Positions 40,201 to 49,932 of a stretch of 64,000 bases of DNA are shown piece by piece. The notes beneath the pieces are model-generated. The model did not search any database. It worked only from the letters and a program-made list of their open reading frames with translations, and was not told where the DNA came from. The stretch lies in the NCBI RefSeq assembly GCF_026151205.1, contig NC_087077.1, forward strand, positions 16,652,983 to 16,716,982, written 5' to 3'. The DNA is from Bolinopsis microptera. Its lineage: Eukaryota > Ctenophora > Tentaculata > Lobata > Bolinopsidae. The translations under genes and the position numbers were made by a program. How positions within the stretch are numbered: position 1 is the stretch's first letter; every line of letters begins with the position of its first letter.

Positions 40201-43200
40201 GTGAACCGTGACCTTGACATCCTGCTCCACCATGTCGAGGGGCAGGGTTAGTGCAGCTTCTTGACCTACTTTGAGATCCTCCACCACATTTAGCAGGGCA
40301 CTCAGACCAATCTCCGAAGTCAGTCCATCCTCCATTAATCGGGCAAGCTTGTGTGTTACAATTCTGGTTCTGTGAACCGTGACCTTGACATCCTGCTCCA
40401 CCATGTCGAGGGGCAGGGTTAGTGCAGCTTCTTGACCTACTTTGAGATCCTCCACCACATTTAGCAGAGCACTCAGACCAATCTCCGAAGTCAGTCCATC
40501 CACCATTGACAGGGTCAGTACATGTGTAGCCACATTTTTTTAAAGATGTCTCAGCTTTTGCACACTTCTTTGCCTTCTTTGTGTTCAGGTTATCTTCGGT
40601 CGTCGCCGTACAGCCAACTATTTTAGAATTATATCCTTCAGCACGGCACTTTTTATACTTCTTGACGGTCTTGTCGAATTTCTTGCCCTCGCATTTTGAC
40701 CCAGCATTTATCAAAATGAAAAGAACAGAGAAAGTTACAATCAGGATGAAATTCCTCATCGCAGTAAATAGAGTGAAAGTGAAACGTTAGTGAAGTTTAG
40801 ATAGTCGAACTGATGCCGATGAGTCAAAGGCAGTTAACGCGGTATTTTGTTAATCACGAAACGATGTCTGCTTGGGAGTTTAAGCCAACATCAAGGTCCC
40901 TTCCTGAACCAATCCATTGCTGTAGAACATTTGTCCGGCTGCAGTTCCAGCAGAGTTAAAGACGAAGTCTTCATCCCAGGAATGTCAGAGATGTTAGATC
41001 TGTTAAGAAATATAATCCAACTAATCAGACGAAAGAAGTTGTTACGATGTGTTCAACATAAACCAATGTACTGGGTGTGCCACAGGATGTGTGACTTTTA
41101 TGATTAAGTATAGATTGGTCAATAAAGAATTAAAAGTTCATCATTATCATAGTTCTAAGCCAAACCACAGCGTAGTTGAAATGATCATACCCGTAGACCA
41201 TTCAAAATTTAAATACAAGCAAAATTGTTGAATTTTCAGTTCCAGTGCAAGCTGAAATAACCAATAACAACGATCTGTCACTTGGAAACTATGTCGCCTC
41301 ACATGAGACTGTTGCCTCTGAGAGTATCATACTCCTTTAATGAAAGTGCCAGTGCCCTTCATCACTGAACTACCTGTGACAACACGTGCTGTGAAGAATT
41401 ACTAATGATCATATTCGTGACGTGCAATGCGAGATCGAAAGTGTTGTGACTTGTGATCGTGAGTGGACAGATCTGACTTCTCTGTCATTCCTGGGATGAA
41501 GACTTCGTCGCTAACTCTGCTGGAACTGACTGGAAAAATGTTCCGCACAGCAATGGATTGGCTCCGAAAGGGACCTAACACCTGTCACTTGGAAACTATG
41601 TCGCCTCACATGAGACTGTTGCCTCTGAGAGTATCATACTCCTTTAATGAAAGTGCCAGTGCCCTTCATCACTGAACTACCTGTGACAACACGTGCTGTG
41701 AAGAATTACTAATGATCATATTCGTGACGTGCAATGCGAGATCGAAAGTGTTGTGACTTGTGATCGTGAGTGGACAGATCTGACTTCTCTGTCATTCCTG
41801 GGATGAAGACTTCGTCGCTAACTCTGCTGGAACTGACTGGAAAAATGTTCCGCACAGCAATGGATTGGCTCCGAAAGGGACCTAACACCTCTATAAAAGC
41901 TGTTCTGAAGCAAGTTTTTTAACAATTTAACTGCCCAGAGAGGACGGAATTGAAAGCACTCTCACGGCCTACTTGTTAATTCTAACCTTCATTGTTTATT
42001 TAGGAAACTTCAATCCTCTGTCTGAAGCAAGTTTTTAAACAATTAAACTGCCGAGAGAGGACGTAATTGAAAGCACTGTCATGGCCCACTTGTTAATTTT
42101 AACATTCATGCTAGAAATGCCATTATTTAGCTAGGAAACTTCAATCCTCCGTCTCTCTGATATATCCATTATGAATACTGCCTGATATATATATTTCTCA
42201 ATGGGTGATACTCGTAAAATATTTGTTCCATATATTCCAGGACCGTCGGGACGAGTCCAGCTCGCCTTCGGCGCGCGTCCTGTTAGGTTGTAAACCTACA
42301 AAATATTTCTAAACTGATAATTGTAATTTTTTCACTTACCTTATTTGTAGCGCGATGCACTACTGGGTCGCGCGCGCATCAGATAATGCTTCTCGCAACC
42401 ACTTAAGCAGATCGGCGAGATGCGAAGGATTGACATCGTCAACCAATTACCTTATCGGACCTTATTTGAACGTACATTAATTGAACGCTGGCTAAGTGGC
42501 TTAGTTGGTTAATCTGCTTGTCTACTGGCCCTGACGTTGCGAGTTTGAATCCCAGTTGGGCCAAGATTTCAAAATTGATGGGCAGCCGTCACTCACCAGC
42601 CCATTTCTAGGTCAGTTAAATCCTACTGATGGATCACATCACTAATTATACGTCACTAATTAGTGACATGATCTGATCTCCATGAGCCCCCTAGTAATGA
42701 GGGGGCCTGGAAGTCGGCCTCCCGATCGAAGTGTTGTCACTAGCTTGTGATCGTGAGTGGTCACGATTATGAATTAACAAATACACTCAATGTAATCTCT
42801 GTGCTTAGACTGGTTATGGAGATAATCATTTAAGGAGTCTGAAAATCTATAAGAATTATACTTGTTCTTTCATGCGATAATGCAATAAACCTCAGTAAGT
42901 TAAGACTCACCAGCGAAACTGGTCTAGTATCATCAATCATTATAGTTAACCCTACAGTGGTTTTCAGCTTTTTTGCTTGAAAAAAATACATACATATATA
43001 ATATTATAATCCAATTTACCCAATTTAAAATTAGCCAAAATTAAGTATGAAGTAAGTAATTTAGTAGGCTCTTACTAATTCGCTCGCCCAAAAATTTCAC
43101 GGCCTACTTGTTAATTCTAACCTTCATTGTTTATTTAGGAAACTTCAATCCTCTGTCTGAATTAAGTTTTTTAAACAATTAAACTGCCGAGAGAGGACGT

Positions 43201-46200
43201 AATTGAAAACACTGCCATTGGCCATGGCCCACTTGTTAATTTTAACATTCATGCTAGAAATGCCATTATTTAGGAAACTTCAATCCTCCGTCTCTCTGAT
43301 ATATCCATTATGAATACTGCCTGATATATATATTTCTTAATGGGTGATACTCGTAAAATATTTGTTCCATATATTCCAGGACCGTCGGGACGAGTCCAGC
43401 TCGCCTTCGGCGCGTGTCCTGTTAGGTTGTAAACCTACAAAATATTTCTAAACTGATAATTGTAATTTTTTCACTTACCTTATCGGACCTTATTTGAACG
43501 TACATTAATTGAACGCTGGCTAAGTGGCTTAGTTGGTTAATCTGCTTGTCTACTGGCCCTGACGTTGCGAGTTTGAATCCCAGTTGGGCCAAGATTTCAA
43601 AATTGATGGGCAGCCGTCACTCACCAGCCCATTTCTAGGTCAGTCAAATCCTACTGATGGATCACATCACTAATTTACGTCACTAATTAGTGACATGATC
43701 TGATATCCATGAGCCCCCTAGTAATGAGGGGGCCTGGAAGTCGGCCTCCCGATCGAAGTGTTGTCACTAGCTTGTGATCGTGAGTGGTCACGATTATGAA
43801 TTAACAAATACACTCAATGTAATCTCTGTGCTTAGACTGGTTATGGAGATAATCATTTAAGGAGTCTGAAAATCTATAAGAATTATACTTGTTCTTTCAT
43901 GCGATAATGCAATAAAATTAAACCTCAGTAAGTTAAGACTCACCAGCGAAACTGGTCTAGTATCATCAATCATTATTCATTATAGTTAACCCTACAGTGG
44001 TTTTCAGCTTTTTTGCTTGAAAAAAATACATACATATATAATATTATAATCCAATTTACCCAATTTAAAATTAGCCAAAATTAAGTATGAAGTAAGTAAT
44101 TTAGTAGGCTCTTACTAATTCGCTCGCCCAAAAATTTCACGTGACTTTGGTTTTTATGGTTTTGCAGCCGTACAAAACGGTTTTACATAAACCCTTATCC
44201 CAACCCTAACCCTAACCATAACCCCGAAGCTAACCCTAACCCTTACCACAACCCTAACCCTAACCCGAGCCCTAAACAATCGAATTCGTATTTTACTAGC
44301 CTGTCACGTGACCAAAACGGTTTTTTGCCAATAACTCTCCAGGGAAGCATTTTAACCCTACGTCATGGGGGGTGATTCGGAATCAGCATCAAAAATACAC
44401 TGATTCAGATCACTTTCATACCCAAAGGGCCTTTTCACAAGAATTTTCTTAAAATTTGGGCGAGCGATTTAGTAGAAGCGAACAATAAGTGGTCGTGCTC
44501 TTCGTAGTTCTTGTTTTAGGGATATGAAGGTTAGGGATAATGATATGAAGGTGTTTGCTTTTTCTTACTGGGCGGCGCTCAGTCTGCCATTCTGCCGATT
44601 GCCGAATCTCTATTCGTTTATGAACATTATAGCCTGTGGTCCCCAGGTAAGCTTTTTCTAATGTTTTCTATGTTGCACAGTCATATTTCTCGTCACTTTC
44701 ACTTCAGTCCATGGTGGAACAGTATTAAATCCTAGTTTAAAATTAAATGATGTTTACAAATGAAACACAATATGCACTGAATGATAATTTAGCGTGAAGG
44801 GATCTGTGCTGAAAATTGGATCACTTTTTATAATTACTCATTCTTTAAGAATTAGGGAGATAACGCGAACCAAAATGTTTACAGGTTTATTATTACTCGG
44901 CCATCGATGAGGATACATGTGCCGCTTTATCTTTAGTCGTTAGTATGGTTAACTCCTGAACTGGAAGTTTGCCTTCTTCATCCGTTCCGTCCGCACATCT
45001 TGTCCGCTCTACCATTTTTAAGTCCAATATTTCTGCTAAACATCAATAACAATGAATCCTTGTGTTTGAAAATAGTGTAGGACTGCAAGCTTACTGTTTA
45101 AATAATGTTTTAAAATATGTCTTATTACCTGATATTTAATCGAATTTGGAATCAAAATAAGGTATGTTTTTATAATGTATAGGAAAATTTATTATAAAGG
45201 ACGATGGAGAACGGACGAAATATTCGCAACAATGCAAACATCACCACAGAGAATACAGGAACAATTATATCTAACCCCATTGCTGACACAATCTGTCAAG
45301 AAGAATTGGGCGGGAAGCCAGCAGAAATCCCTCCCACAGAAGTGACAGAGAAAAAACCAATAAAGACTCGGATTGTAGGATTTTCTCTGATGGTATTGAC
45401 GAGTGTAACAGCTACAACTCAAGGGTCCATCGTGAAATACGTCAACGCTCTTCCAACCGGAATGATACTCCTGCCTGTTGCTATCTACATGTTCTGTTTC
45501 TTCTGTACTATAGTCACCTACATGGGCGTGTCTATAACTGATTTTCCCATGAAAAAATGGGTTGCAGTCAGGGTGGCTTTTGGTTCCGTCGCTTACTTAT
45601 GCAAGGTCTGGAGTTTCCAGTTCTTGCCGTTAGGTGATGCCAGTGCTTTGGTATTTACCTCTCCCCTCTTCACCTGCCTGATAGCTCGGATCTTTCTCAA
45701 AGAGAGGATAACTCCAGTTACAATATTCGCTCTATTTACAGGACTTACTGGAGTTGTACTCATTGCTAAACCTTCCTTTATCTTCAACACAGAGTCCCAG
45801 GAATTCCCCTGGTACTACACCTTAGTACCTCTTCTTTCATCATTCACCCTAGCTGTAGTCTACGTCATCCAGCGTAAAATAGCAGGGAAAGTGAATCCTC
45901 TAACTATCTCGTTTTACATTGCAGTCGCCCAGCTCTTCACAGGAGTTGGATGGCAGGTAGCTTCGGGTGATGAATACACACTTCCCCTCTGTTACACCCC
46001 CAGAATACTCCTAGTTATTTGTAGCATCTGTCTTCCAATTGTCTGGGTTGCCATGAACTTGGCGTTGAAGTATGAAAGCGCGGCTTCTGCGTCACTTGTC
46101 AGGAACTTGGACACTGCACTTGCGTTCTTCATACAGATTGTGTTGTTCGGGAATTCAGCGGAGACGTTGTCCTTGATAGGAGCTGTGCTTATTATGTCGG

Positions 46201-48965
46201 GAACTATAATCATTGCTCTTTCTAAAATATTCAATATCACCTGTGGTTTCAAGTTGTAATTTTAGGTCGATCAGAAAAATTGCAGAATGTTCTGTGTGTG
46301 TTGAAGTGGAACTAGTTTCACTTTCACGATGATTTATTTGACGACTAGAGTCCCTGACCAGTACTATATTTTATATTATTACGCTAAATGTTTAGCAGCT
46401 ATAGTAAAAAACTATTTGATTGTATTCCTTGGTATTTGCAAGAAACGTACGTAAGATTGTAAATTGTTTGACTAGCTTTTAAGTCTTAACTGTATCTAGA
46501 AATTGGGAATCACACTACAATAATAAATCATAGATCTGGAAATTCATCTGGAAATTGATCTGGAAACTATAAATTACATAATGAATATAAAAATCAACGC
46601 AAAACAGTTAATGGAGAGCAAAGTGAACTTGAAAAATGTTGATAACCTGTTGTAAGAACCTTTTTTGAGCTCAACCTCGAGCTCTTTCTTGTTCTGTTTA
46701 AGTCGCTGAAACCGATTGCAAAACATTTATAAAAAATGCTATTTTACTTTTATCATAATACCTAAAAAACTTTATTATGCAGGTGAAAAGCTACAACATA
46801 AAGTCCAAGCTGTGTCACTACTTCAGCAATGGTTACAACCAAGTTGATCTGTTCTCAGCATCTACATTCCTTTTATACGTGATCCTTACATTCCTTCTCC
46901 AAGGAAACGAAAACGCTTACCTCGTAGCTAAAGCTGTTTGTGAGTACCTAACTTAACTTTATTTGTGGGTACCGGCCTTACTGGATGGTGCAATCTTGTC
47001 ACTCCGCCATATCCTTCTTATCTGATGCGTGTGTCTTTAAGCCTGAAATTCCTCGGCATAAAGGTACCAAACTCAGAGCTGTAGTTGTACTTCTCCCTTA
47101 ATGAGAGCACTAGAGCATTCTCATTTATTGAACCTATTGAAACAGAGCTGTTCTTAAGATTTGTAAAGTGATGATAAAAGCTTTACTAACTTTAAAGTTA
47201 TACTATGGTGTATATTGCAATTTCGAACTTTTACCGGCCAGATTTTTCAACCGTGCTAATATATCTAAATCTTTTCAGTGTCTGCGTCCTACATCGGGTA
47301 CATCATCCGGTTTACTCAGTTCTTACAACTGTTCGAGGATATTGGACCAAAACTCATCAGTATTAAAAACATGATAGCAGATCTAGTTTTCTTTGCCTCC
47401 TTTTTGTTGCTAACCATCTTCGCTTATGGAATCGTTTCAGGTATGATATTCTGCTAGACAAAAACATTAAAAGGATTTGATACGCTCTTTCAAAAATCTA
47501 GGAATATCTTTGCTGAGGCGTTTCCCTTTAGTTTGATTCTCGGGAATTAAGTCCCGACCATTACATGATATTAAATGATTAAAGTCCAACATGAGCCTAC
47601 TTTTGAGAATTTAATCACAAAACCACTTTCATGTTACAAATTCCAATCAACAAAAATTCCGCAGAGTTTCTGTTGCACCCATATCCGAGGAGTGTACCTG
47701 CTGGTCAGATAGCTGATATTCTCAAGAGACCCTATGTGAATATGTTCGGGGAGTTGGACCTGGACACTCTTGAACAAGGGGTGGGTTTCAAGATGATGAA
47801 TATAATTTTCTAATGATCATGTGACTGTATTGGTGCATCGTTCTATTATATCTATGTGCAATACATATGATTATCACCAATTATCACCAATTAGCAACGA
47901 TTAGCAACATATTACCATGACTATAATTGTTACAGATAGAAACAGGAGTATGTAAGTACGAACACTATCTAGATAGTGTTAAGCTTAACAATGACGGTAC
48001 ATCAGTAGATGAGGCCGCTAACTGCGAGGATTACATTTGCGGGGATACTTGTCGTACATTCAAGTTAGTTATTAATTAATTTTAGTTTAAAAATAAGTTA
48101 TTAATTAATTTTAGTTTATAAATTAGTTGATTATTTGCATAGCTGTATATTATCAAAAGCTATAATGAGGTTTTTGAAGGGAGAACGTTGCATTTCTGGG
48201 CGGAAAAGGAGTAAAACTTCTAAAACATGAGATAAGTTTTATCCTCATTCCTCAAGGTCCTCTCTTTGCCGAGGCAATGGTCTCACAATCAAAATTTTCT
48301 CCAGGTTACTGGGAAGAATAATGCTGGGAATGTACACAATGATGACCGTAATTCTCCTGACAAACCTTCTTGTGTCCATATTCGGCAAAACTTACGACGG
48401 AGATTTTGATAAGACCAGGCAGTTGTGGCAATTGCAAAGATACAAGGTATAAATAATACCTTCCATTTGTAAAAGAGAATAATATGGACTTGAGATTGAA
48501 CAATTTCTGAATGTTTATGTAACAGAATTTTGTCCTGAATTGACAACTTAATTTCATTTCAGCTGGTAAAGGAGTCCGAGTCTCAGTGTTTTTTACCCTT
48601 CCCACCGTTCAACTTCCTACATTCTGTATATACGTGGATAAGATCGTGTCCCTGCTGCTGTAATGGTTCGTAATAACTACAGGATCATCACAACTATTTT
48701 ATCCTACGTCCGGACTCCGGAAGGCCGAAATAGCACAATTGTATCGTACCTTACATACATTACATACCTTTAAACATAAATTACACTAGTGTTATCATTT
48801 CGAAACCCCCTAGCCTCCCCCTCGGCTGATTACGTTATATATGAACGACCCCATATTCTTGCAGGAAAGAATACAGAGTTCTATGAGCAGTATATTAAAG
48901 AGGTGGAGTACCGGTGTGGTAGACAACTTGAGGAAGATGACAAACAGGAAAAAGATGACAAATAG
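28282..48965 (+). CDS. TRPM: TRPM-like cation channel, 24 exons
   Basis: Exons: 28282-28374, 28713-28894, 29062-29177, 29340-29446, 29902-30045, 30261-30426, 33458-33726, 33886-34016, 34133-34278, 34445-34578, 34690-35006, 35202-35304, 35483-35605, 35895-35948, 37030-37155, 37392-37513, 37710-37800, 46783-46939, 47279-47440, 47665-47780, 47936-48063, 48305-48446, 48563-48665, 48865-48965. Phases all agree and total 1110 codons plus TAG, close to TRPM5/TRPM8 length. The N-terminal half carries TRPM homology-region features (PKFLKFAPHEGVLQHL, KFLINVFTA, RKTNSWFMAHSQ, MIHLYDRPDLL). S1 is at about 735-760, S2 at 790-808, S3 starts NQVDLFSAS, S4-S5 includes RFTQFLQLFEDIGPKLI. The pore ends RPYVNMFGELDLD, S6 has ILLTNLLVSIFGKTY, and the TRP helix is LWQLQRYKLVKE. 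The tail is short: no Nudix or kinase domain. Predicted plasma- or organelle-membrane cation channel. Exon 3's donor is the least certain border. Confidence 0.92.
30531..33413. repeat. 39-bp minisatellite, about 74 units, in TRPM intron 6
   Basis: The unit is CCTTGCCACTTCCCCTCAAA followed by ACCACTAGTAAACCTTCAA, repeated head to tail for about 2.88 kb. Because 39 is divisible by three, both strands stay open for hundreds of codons (a PLPLKTTSKPSTL repeat on the plus strand and a VLRGSGKVEGLLV repeat on the minus strand). I regard these as by-products: the flanking TRPM exons splice in phase across the array, and stops lie between exon 6 and the array. A shortened unit at about 31984 shifts the frame and separates a very uniform left half from a more varied right half. 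Confidence 0.95.
36027..36801. mobile_element. Family C MITE, 775-bp copy in TRPM intron 14
   Basis: The ends CAGGGTGGGCCAAAAGTCAG and its reverse complement are flanked by TA. The interior parallels the decayed copy at 10245-10931. No intact transposase frame is present; the ends and TA target fit Tc1/mariner-type elements. Confidence 0.8.
37821..38030 (-). pseudogene. Truncated copy of the TSP1-protein gene
   Basis: It matches the first 60 or so residues of the intact gene at 39611-40759 (same signal peptide, CEGKKFDMTVKKYKKCRAEG) with a few substitutions. It then departs from the homology within the six-Cys domain and ends after 69 codons, before any TSP1 repeat. The homologous block continues through the upstream flank to about 38750, so this is a segmental duplicate cut off about 40 bp after the donor of TRPM exon 17. 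It is unlikely to be functional. Confidence 0.8.
38110..38870. repeat. Inverted repeat upstream of the truncated TSP1 copy
   Basis: About 135 bp at 38110-38255 (AACAATGTCTGTTTGGGAG, GGTCCCTTCCTGAGCCAATC, CGAAGTCTTCATCCCAGGAA) recurs inverted at about 38737-38870. The same pair flanks the upstream region of the intact gene (about 40850-40985 and 41490-41575), so it belongs to the duplicated upstream unit. Confidence 0.7.
39241..39512. mobile_element. Dispersed repeat, family F, copy 1
   Basis: The sequence from AATTCTGGTCTAATTTAATA to AACAACAAAAGTACACTAAC recurs at 49541-49932, where it carries about 120 extra bases in the middle. It interrupts the duplicated 3' flank of the TSP1 gene. There are no clear termini or coding content, so the class is unknown. 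Confidence 0.55.
39611..40759 (-). CDS. Secreted protein with five thrombospondin type-1 repeats
   Basis: A single-exon frame of 382 residues. A signal peptide (about 1-20, FILIVTFSVLFILINA core) leads to a Lys-rich six-Cys domain (about 23-82) whose last cysteines (KKCGYTC) faintly recall ShKT-type domains. Five TSP1 repeats of about 57 residues follow, each with NGGW, CSAKCGGGSQ, SRSCTNPAP and NCNTQ. Repeats 1-3 are almost identical; 4-5 read WSGFGGW instead of WTDFGDW. The protein would be extracellular, in adhesion, matrix or mucus; TSP1 arrays of this kind are common in cnidarian secreted proteins. The usual O-fucosylation site (CSxS/TCG) is absent because Lys occupies the Ser/Thr position. 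The gene is intronless and nested antisense in TRPM intron 17. A 297-codon open frame on the same strand is only a shadow caused by the 171-bp repeat. Confidence 0.88.
   Translation of the reverse strand: MRNFILIVTFSVLFILINAGSKCEGKKFDKTVKKYKKCRAEGYNSKIVGCTATTEDNLNTKKAKKCAKAETSLKKCGYTCTDPVNGGWTDFGDWSECSAKCGGGSQSRSRSCTNPAPRHGGAGCQGHGSQNQNCNTQACPINGGWTDFGDWSECPAKCGGGSQSRSRSCTNPAPRHGGAGCQGHGSQNQNCNTQACPINGGWTDFGDWSECSAKCGRGSQSRSRSCTNPAPQHGGAECQGQGSQNQNCNTQACPINGGWSGFGGWAGCSAKCGGGSQVRSRSCTNPAPQHGGAGCQGNGSQIQNCNTQACPINGGWSGFGGWSGCSAKCGGGSQSRSRSCTNPAPRNGGAGCQGPGSQNQSCNTQHCAIHFIMNRFGMKEQV
40760..41274. promoter_or_regulatory. Upstream flank of TSP1 gene, shared with its truncated copy
   Basis: This 5' flank matches 38031-38520 closely. 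It must contain the promoter of the TSP1 gene, but I see no convincing TATA box or known operator. Open frames in it are not conserved between copies. Confidence 0.4.
41275..41888. repeat. 307-bp tandem duplication
   Basis: The block from CTGTCACTTGGAAACTATGT to GGGACCTAACAC is repeated immediately with an offset of 307 bp (41275-41581 and 41582-41888) and almost no differences, implying a recent event. It lies in the upstream flank of the TSP1 gene. Confidence 0.85.
42199..42302 (-). mobile_element. Family A short element in duplicated block, copy 1
   Basis: Reads from AATGGGTGATACTCG to GGTTGTAAACCTACAA, with ATATTTCT on both sides. The central hairpin is expanded by CTTCGG-like bases. Confidence 0.75.
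42484..42740 (+). mobile_element. tRNA-derived SINE, duplicated block copy 1
   Basis: The head contains a box A-like AAGTGGCTTAGTTGGTTAAT and box B-like TTGCGAGTTTGAATCCCAG at tRNA spacing. An unrelated body with a hairpin at CCCCCTAGTAATGAGGGGG follows. The 3' limit is approximate. Confidence 0.6.
43338..43441 (-). mobile_element. Family A short element in duplicated block, copy 2
   Basis: The duplicate of the element at 42199, again flanked by ATATTTCT on each side, so it was copied with the block rather than inserted anew. Confidence 0.75.
43511..43765 (+). mobile_element. tRNA-derived SINE, duplicated block copy 2
   Basis: The duplicate of the SINE at 42484 with very few changes: same box A and B and the same CCCCCTAGTAATGAGGGGG hairpin. 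Confidence 0.6.
44108..44480. mobile_element. MITE with telomere-like CCCTAA tract
   Basis: The ends TACTAATTCGCTCGCCCAAA and TTTGGGCGAGCGATTTAGTA form an inverted repeat of about 25 bp. The interior holds a degenerate CCCTAA tract (about 44197-44275) and the subterminal pair TTCACGTGACTTTGG / GTCACGTGACCAAAACGG. No open frame is present. Confidence 0.65.
44565..44650 (+). mobile_element. Family B MITE
   Basis: An 86-bp copy from TTACTGGGCGGCGCTCAGTC to GTGGTCCCCAGGTAA with GCTTTTTC on both sides (44557-44564 and 44651-44658). Confidence 0.8.
45204..46259 (+). CDS. EamA/DMT-family transporter, SLC35G-like
   Basis: An uninterrupted 351-residue frame. After a polar N-terminus of about 55 residues, hydrophobic segments are arranged as two EamA repeats of five, typical of the drug/metabolite transporter superfamily. 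The first repeat ends with GDASALVFTSPLFTCLIARI, FLKERITP and TGVVLIAKPSFIF, the pattern seen in SLC35G1-type proteins; the second includes LVRNLDTALAFFIQIVLFG and closes with a hydrophobic helix. Probable multi-pass membrane transporter of the plasma membrane or secretory pathway; its substrate is unknown. It has no introns and lies in the same orientation as the host gene inside TRPM intron 17, which suggests a retrocopy origin. The start is the first ATG in a frame preceded by AT-rich non-coding sequence. Confidence 0.88.
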   Translation: MENGRNIRNNANITTENTGTIISNPIADTICQEELGGKPAEIPPTEVTEKKPIKTRIVGFSLMVLTSVTATTQGSIVKYVNALPTGMILLPVAIYMFCFFCTIVTYMGVSITDFPMKKWVAVRVAFGSVAYLCKVWSFQFLPLGDASALVFTSPLFTCLIARIFLKERITPVTIFALFTGLTGVVLIAKPSFIFNTESQEFPWYYTLVPLLSSFTLAVVYVIQRKIAGKVNPLTISFYIAVAQLFTGVGWQVASGDEYTLPLCYTPRILLVICSICLPIVWVAMNLALKYESAASASLVRNLDTALAFFIQIVLFGNSAETLSLIGAVLIMSGTIIIALSKIFNITCGFKL

Positions 48966-49540
48966 TAAATAGGAATGATGATTTATTTTGGAGATAAAAA
49001 ATAGGAATGATGACTGATATTTATTTGTGTTTCTGTTGGAGACGGATAATAGTCGGAGACGAATATGTCGGTGATTTCCTCAAGTAAAACTTACTTATAG
49101 TACATGAATTTGAAATGGTATTTGATTCAGAATTATACCCTGATGGTATGTGCCAACAACTAAAGGTTGCAATTACAGTTGGACATATTTCTGAGAAATG
49201 ATCACTAAGAATCAGTGCAATCTTTTACTCTTGGTAGAGAAAGATCGTTAAAAAGCATTAAGCAGCCTAAAGTTAGCTCAATAACTGCAATGTTACGCTC
49301 CAACATAAGGAACTAGGACGTCCACCCCTGTTTTTTAAGTTGCTACTAGCGGACCAGCGGTGTGTTCTTAACTGAATAGTAAATCTGTAATAATGGGACG
49401 GGATTATTTTTACATTGTTATATATGATGAAATATGGTTGAGTCAAGTTTTTTGAGCTTAGTATTGGAACTCTTTGCTTTTATCATATAGATATTGAGAT
49501 TGCATTTTATTTTAAAATTTCTGATTGTTGTTAATAATAA
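48966..49540. other. TRPM 3' flank, nothing else recognised
   Basis: Probable 3' UTR and flank of the TRPM gene. No gene or repeat is seen apart from a GATTTAT...GGAATGATGA short duplication just after the stop codon. Confidence 0.4.
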
Positions 49541-49932
49541 TATAATTCTGGTTTAGTTTAATATTTTTAGCTGTTGCTTTTTCCGCTTTTTAAGAGCTCA
49601 AAAAAAGAAATAAGACAATTTTTATAATTACTCTACAACTTATTCAATGTTAAATATAAGTGACATATGTACACTAATTGTACTTAATTAAAAGTACATC
49701 ACAGACTTTTCCGCTATTTACAAACTTCATCAAAACTTCTACATAACATATTATACATAATTTAGGGAAAATGTCTGAGATGAAAAACAAATGAAAATAC
49801 GACTAAAAATTCGTAACCAGTAAAAATTCTTAACTTATATAATACTGAATCTACAGATGAAAATTCTTACTGTCGTAGTGTACAGTAAGAAAAATCACTC
49901 TCATAAAATGAACAACAAAAGTAAAATAACCC
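49541..49932. mobile_element. Dispersed repeat, family F, copy 2
   Basis: The longer relative of 39241-39512, with about 120 extra bases (about 49737-49855). Shared parts include AAGAGCTCAAAAAAAGAAAT and GAAAAATCACTCTCATAAAA. The class is unknown. Confidence 0.55.

Larger units (their letters stand above)
41960..44140. repeat. Tandem duplication of about 1.1 kb
   Basis: Copy 1 (about 41960-43097) and copy 2 (about 43098-44140) run in parallel. Each contains a family A element, a SINE and a copy of the TSP1-gene 3' flank. Copy 1 has about 110 extra bases (about 42340-42450) with a GCGCGCGC run. The joint lies at AAAATTTCAC, which is also the end of the inverted terminus of the element at 44108-44480. 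Confidence 0.8.

Noticed and set aside
39640-40533. A second 297-codon frame on the minus strand
   Set aside because: It overlaps the TSP1 gene in another frame and stays open only because the 171-bp repeat is a multiple of three. It has no signal peptide and no known domain.
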